A stretch of 6,158 nt of DNA from Alkalibacterium indicireducens (GTDB lineage: Bacteria > Bacillota > Bacilli > Lactobacillales > Carnobacteriaceae_A), in assembly GCF_039522005.1 (NCBI RefSeq), contig NZ_BAAADA010000199.1:1-6158 (forward strand), read 5' to 3'. Position 1 is the stretch's first letter; each line of letters begins with the position of its first letter. The notes beneath the pieces are model-generated. The model saw nothing but the letters and a program-made list of their open reading frames with translations, did not search any database and was not told the DNA's origin. The position numbers and the translations under genes are program-made. Below are positions 5,276-6,158 of the stretch, piece after piece.

Positions 5276-6040
5276 TCATTGATGTAAAGAAAACATAAGG
5301 ATGCTGGCGGCTATAGCGACATTCAAAGATTCAGCCTGGCCTTTGATCGGGATGTAGAGATTGGTCGTAGTCTCCTGTAACAAGTGATCAGCTACCCCAT
5401 TGCCTTCATTTCCTACTATAAGCGCAAACTGTTCTTTCGGTTCTACCGTATGGTAAGATACAGCCCGCTCATCCAGCGCTGTGCCATATACAGGTATATT
5501 CTTCTCTTTAAACTGACTGATCCAGTTTTCAAGAGCTGAATGAATGACAGGCAGGTGAAAATGGCTGCCCTGAGCAGACCTCAGTGCCTTGGGGTTATAT
5601 AAATCGACTGACCCTTCCCCAATGATCACGGCTTCAAAACCAGCAGCATCAGCTGTTCGAATCAGGGTACCAAGATTTCCGGGATCTTGAACCTGATCAA
5701 GCATCAGTACTGGCTTATTCCCATGAATAGCGTTCTCTTCTTCCTTCTGCATGATGACCGCGAAAATGCCCTGTTCAGTTACGGAATCACTTAAAGATTC
5801 AGAAATCGATTCTGAAATAATAATGAGATTTCCCGGCACCTGATCGACAATGGCTGTGTATTGATCAAGCTTATCTTCACGAATCAGAATGTGTTCGATC
5901 TCTATGCCGGCTTTGACGGCCTCTTCTACTAGGTGCAGTCCTTCTATCAGATATTTATTCTGTTTTTTCCTGCCTTTTCGTGTCAGCAGTTTCTTCCATT
6001 CCTTTACTTGCTTGTTCTGAACTGATTCAATTCTTTCCAT
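5276..6040 (-). CDS. rlmP: SPOUT-family 23S rRNA 2'-O-methyltransferase
   Basis: A 254-residue TrmH/SpoU-type methyltransferase that transfers a methyl group from S-adenosylmethionine to a ribose 2'-OH. Residues 1-100 form the small substrate-binding domain common to this subfamily. The knotted catalytic domain shows motif 1 at 115-134 (DQVQDPGNLGTLIRTA, with Asn122 and catalytic Arg128), motif 2 at 207-216 (LIVGNEGNGV) and motif 3 at 229-248 (IPIKGQAESLNVAIA), all intact. It matches B. subtilis YsgA, reported as RlmP, which modifies G2553 in the A-loop of 23S rRNA; the target is assigned by family, not read from the sequence. GAAGGAGA seven to eight bases before ATG 6040 sets the start. In Bacillus this gene directly precedes pheST. 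Here the HD, yibE/F, mgtE and hxlR genes lie between it and the Phe T-box. A group II intron ends 49 bases upstream. Confidence 0.93.
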   Translation of the reverse strand: MERIESVQNKQVKEWKKLLTRKGRKKQNKYLIEGLHLVEEAVKAGIEIEHILIREDKLDQYTAIVDQVPGNLIIISESISESLSDSVTEQGIFAVIMQKEEENAIHGNKPVLMLDQVQDPGNLGTLIRTADAAGFEAVIIGEGSVDLYNPKALRSAQGSHFHLPVIHSALENWISQFKEKNIPVYGTALDERAVSYHTVEPKEQFALIVGNEGNGVADHLLQETTTNLYIPIKGQAESLNVAIAASILMFSLHQ

Positions 6041-6073
6041 GCTGTATGTCTCCTTCAGTTATACTCTTGTATC

Positions 6074-6079
6074 AGTATA
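6074..6079 (-). promoter_or_regulatory. Orphan -10 box upstream of rlmP
   Basis: TATACT (6079-6074) is a good -10 hexamer 34 bases before the ATG, but only ten bases of non-intron DNA precede it, so the -35 position falls in the 3' end of the group II intron. No -35 match is seen at 16-18 bases; TTTACC (6105-6100) inside the intron is 20 bases away. The intron may have displaced the original -35, or transcription may enter from upstream. TATACT (6060-6065) and AGTATA (6074-6079) on the plus strand also form an inverted repeat around 8 bases. Confidence 0.35.
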
Positions 6080-6088
6080 CATGACACA

Positions 6089-6158
6089 ATCGAGTAGGAG
6101 GTAAATAATTAATTTATTTACCGTCCTCTCACACCACCGTGCGTACGGTTCCGTACAC
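6089..6158 (-). mobile_element. 3' end of a class C group II intron (domains V-VI)
   Basis: Read on the minus strand from 6158, GTGTACGGAACCGTACGCAC forms most of domain V: upper stem GTACG/CGTAC closed by a GAAC tetraloop, the two-base bulge, and the lower-stem 3' strand ending GGTGGTGTGAGAGG, as in the O. iheyensis class C intron. Domain VI follows: GGTAAATAA (6122-6114) pairs with TTATTTACC (6108-6100), and the lower helix GAGAGGA (6130-6124) pairs with TCCT and CTC, leaving A6095 bulged as the likely branch point, seven bases from the 3' end. The intron ends CTACTCGAT at 6089. The catalytic triad, the reverse transcriptase ORF and the upstream exon are off the right edge. Confidence 0.9.

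Noticed and set aside
6092..6130. Loss of the branch-point A in domain VI
   Set aside because: The upper stem looks fully paired, but extending the helix with GAGAGGA (6130-6124) leaves A6095 bulged seven bases from the intron end, the expected place.
1..6158. Circular element closed through one intron spanning both edges
   Set aside because: Joining the edges would give an intron lacking nearly all of domains I-IV, and the content (rRNA methylase, mgtE, Phe T-box) is chromosomal. Two copies or a repeat-bounded contig fits better.

Overview
The window comes from a low-GC Gram-positive bacterium (Bacillota). The evidence is purine-rich AGGAGG-type ribosome binding sites, sigma-A-like promoters, a T-box leader, an M-box (Mg2+) riboswitch, and protein families at home in that phylum. 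An rRNA methyltransferase and an HD protein on the approach to a phenylalanine T-box recalls the ysgA/rlmP-pheST neighbourhood of Bacillus and the rlmP-HD-pheS order I recall from Lactobacillales. I lean towards Lactobacillales (Carnobacteriaceae/Enterococcaceae-like), but this is a guess.

Both ends of the window lie inside group II introns on the minus strand. Positions 64-1 are the 5' end of a class C (IIC) intron. It starts directly after the Rho-independent terminator of a T-box leader and runs off the left edge. Positions 6158-6089 are the 3' end (domains V and VI) of an intron of the same class, entering from the right edge and ending upstream of the rRNA methyltransferase gene. Two multi-copy elements at the edges suggest an assembly contig bounded by repeats.

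From right to left, with genes on the minus strand unless noted. (1) 5276-6040 is a SPOUT 23S rRNA 2'-O-methyltransferase (rlmP/ysgA type). (2) 4561-5088 is a small HD-domain phosphohydrolase with its own promoter and a long bidirectional terminator. (3) 3067-4308, on the plus strand, is a YibE/F-family membrane protein with a signal peptide and a very acidic external segment, a structured leader and its own terminator. (4) 2586-2920 is poorly coding and may hold a gene remnant. (5) 787-2157 is the Mg2+ transporter gene mgtE, controlled by a promoter, an M-box and an attenuator terminator. Between terminator and gene lies an unannotated 44-codon ORF (2120-2254) with a near-perfect Shine-Dalgarno sequence and an N-terminus of MDPVPL. 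(6) 304-669 is an HxlR-family regulator with a perfect palindrome over its -10 box. (7) 66-300 is a T-box leader with a likely UUC (Phe) specifier, starting four bases after the hxlR stop codon. The gene it controls, presumably pheS, lies off the left edge beyond the intron.

The main themes are cation homeostasis (mgtE with M-box, perhaps yibE/F) and translation (rlmP, Phe T-box). The most notable points are the possible leader peptide stacked behind the M-box and the intron sitting in the exit of a T-box attenuator.
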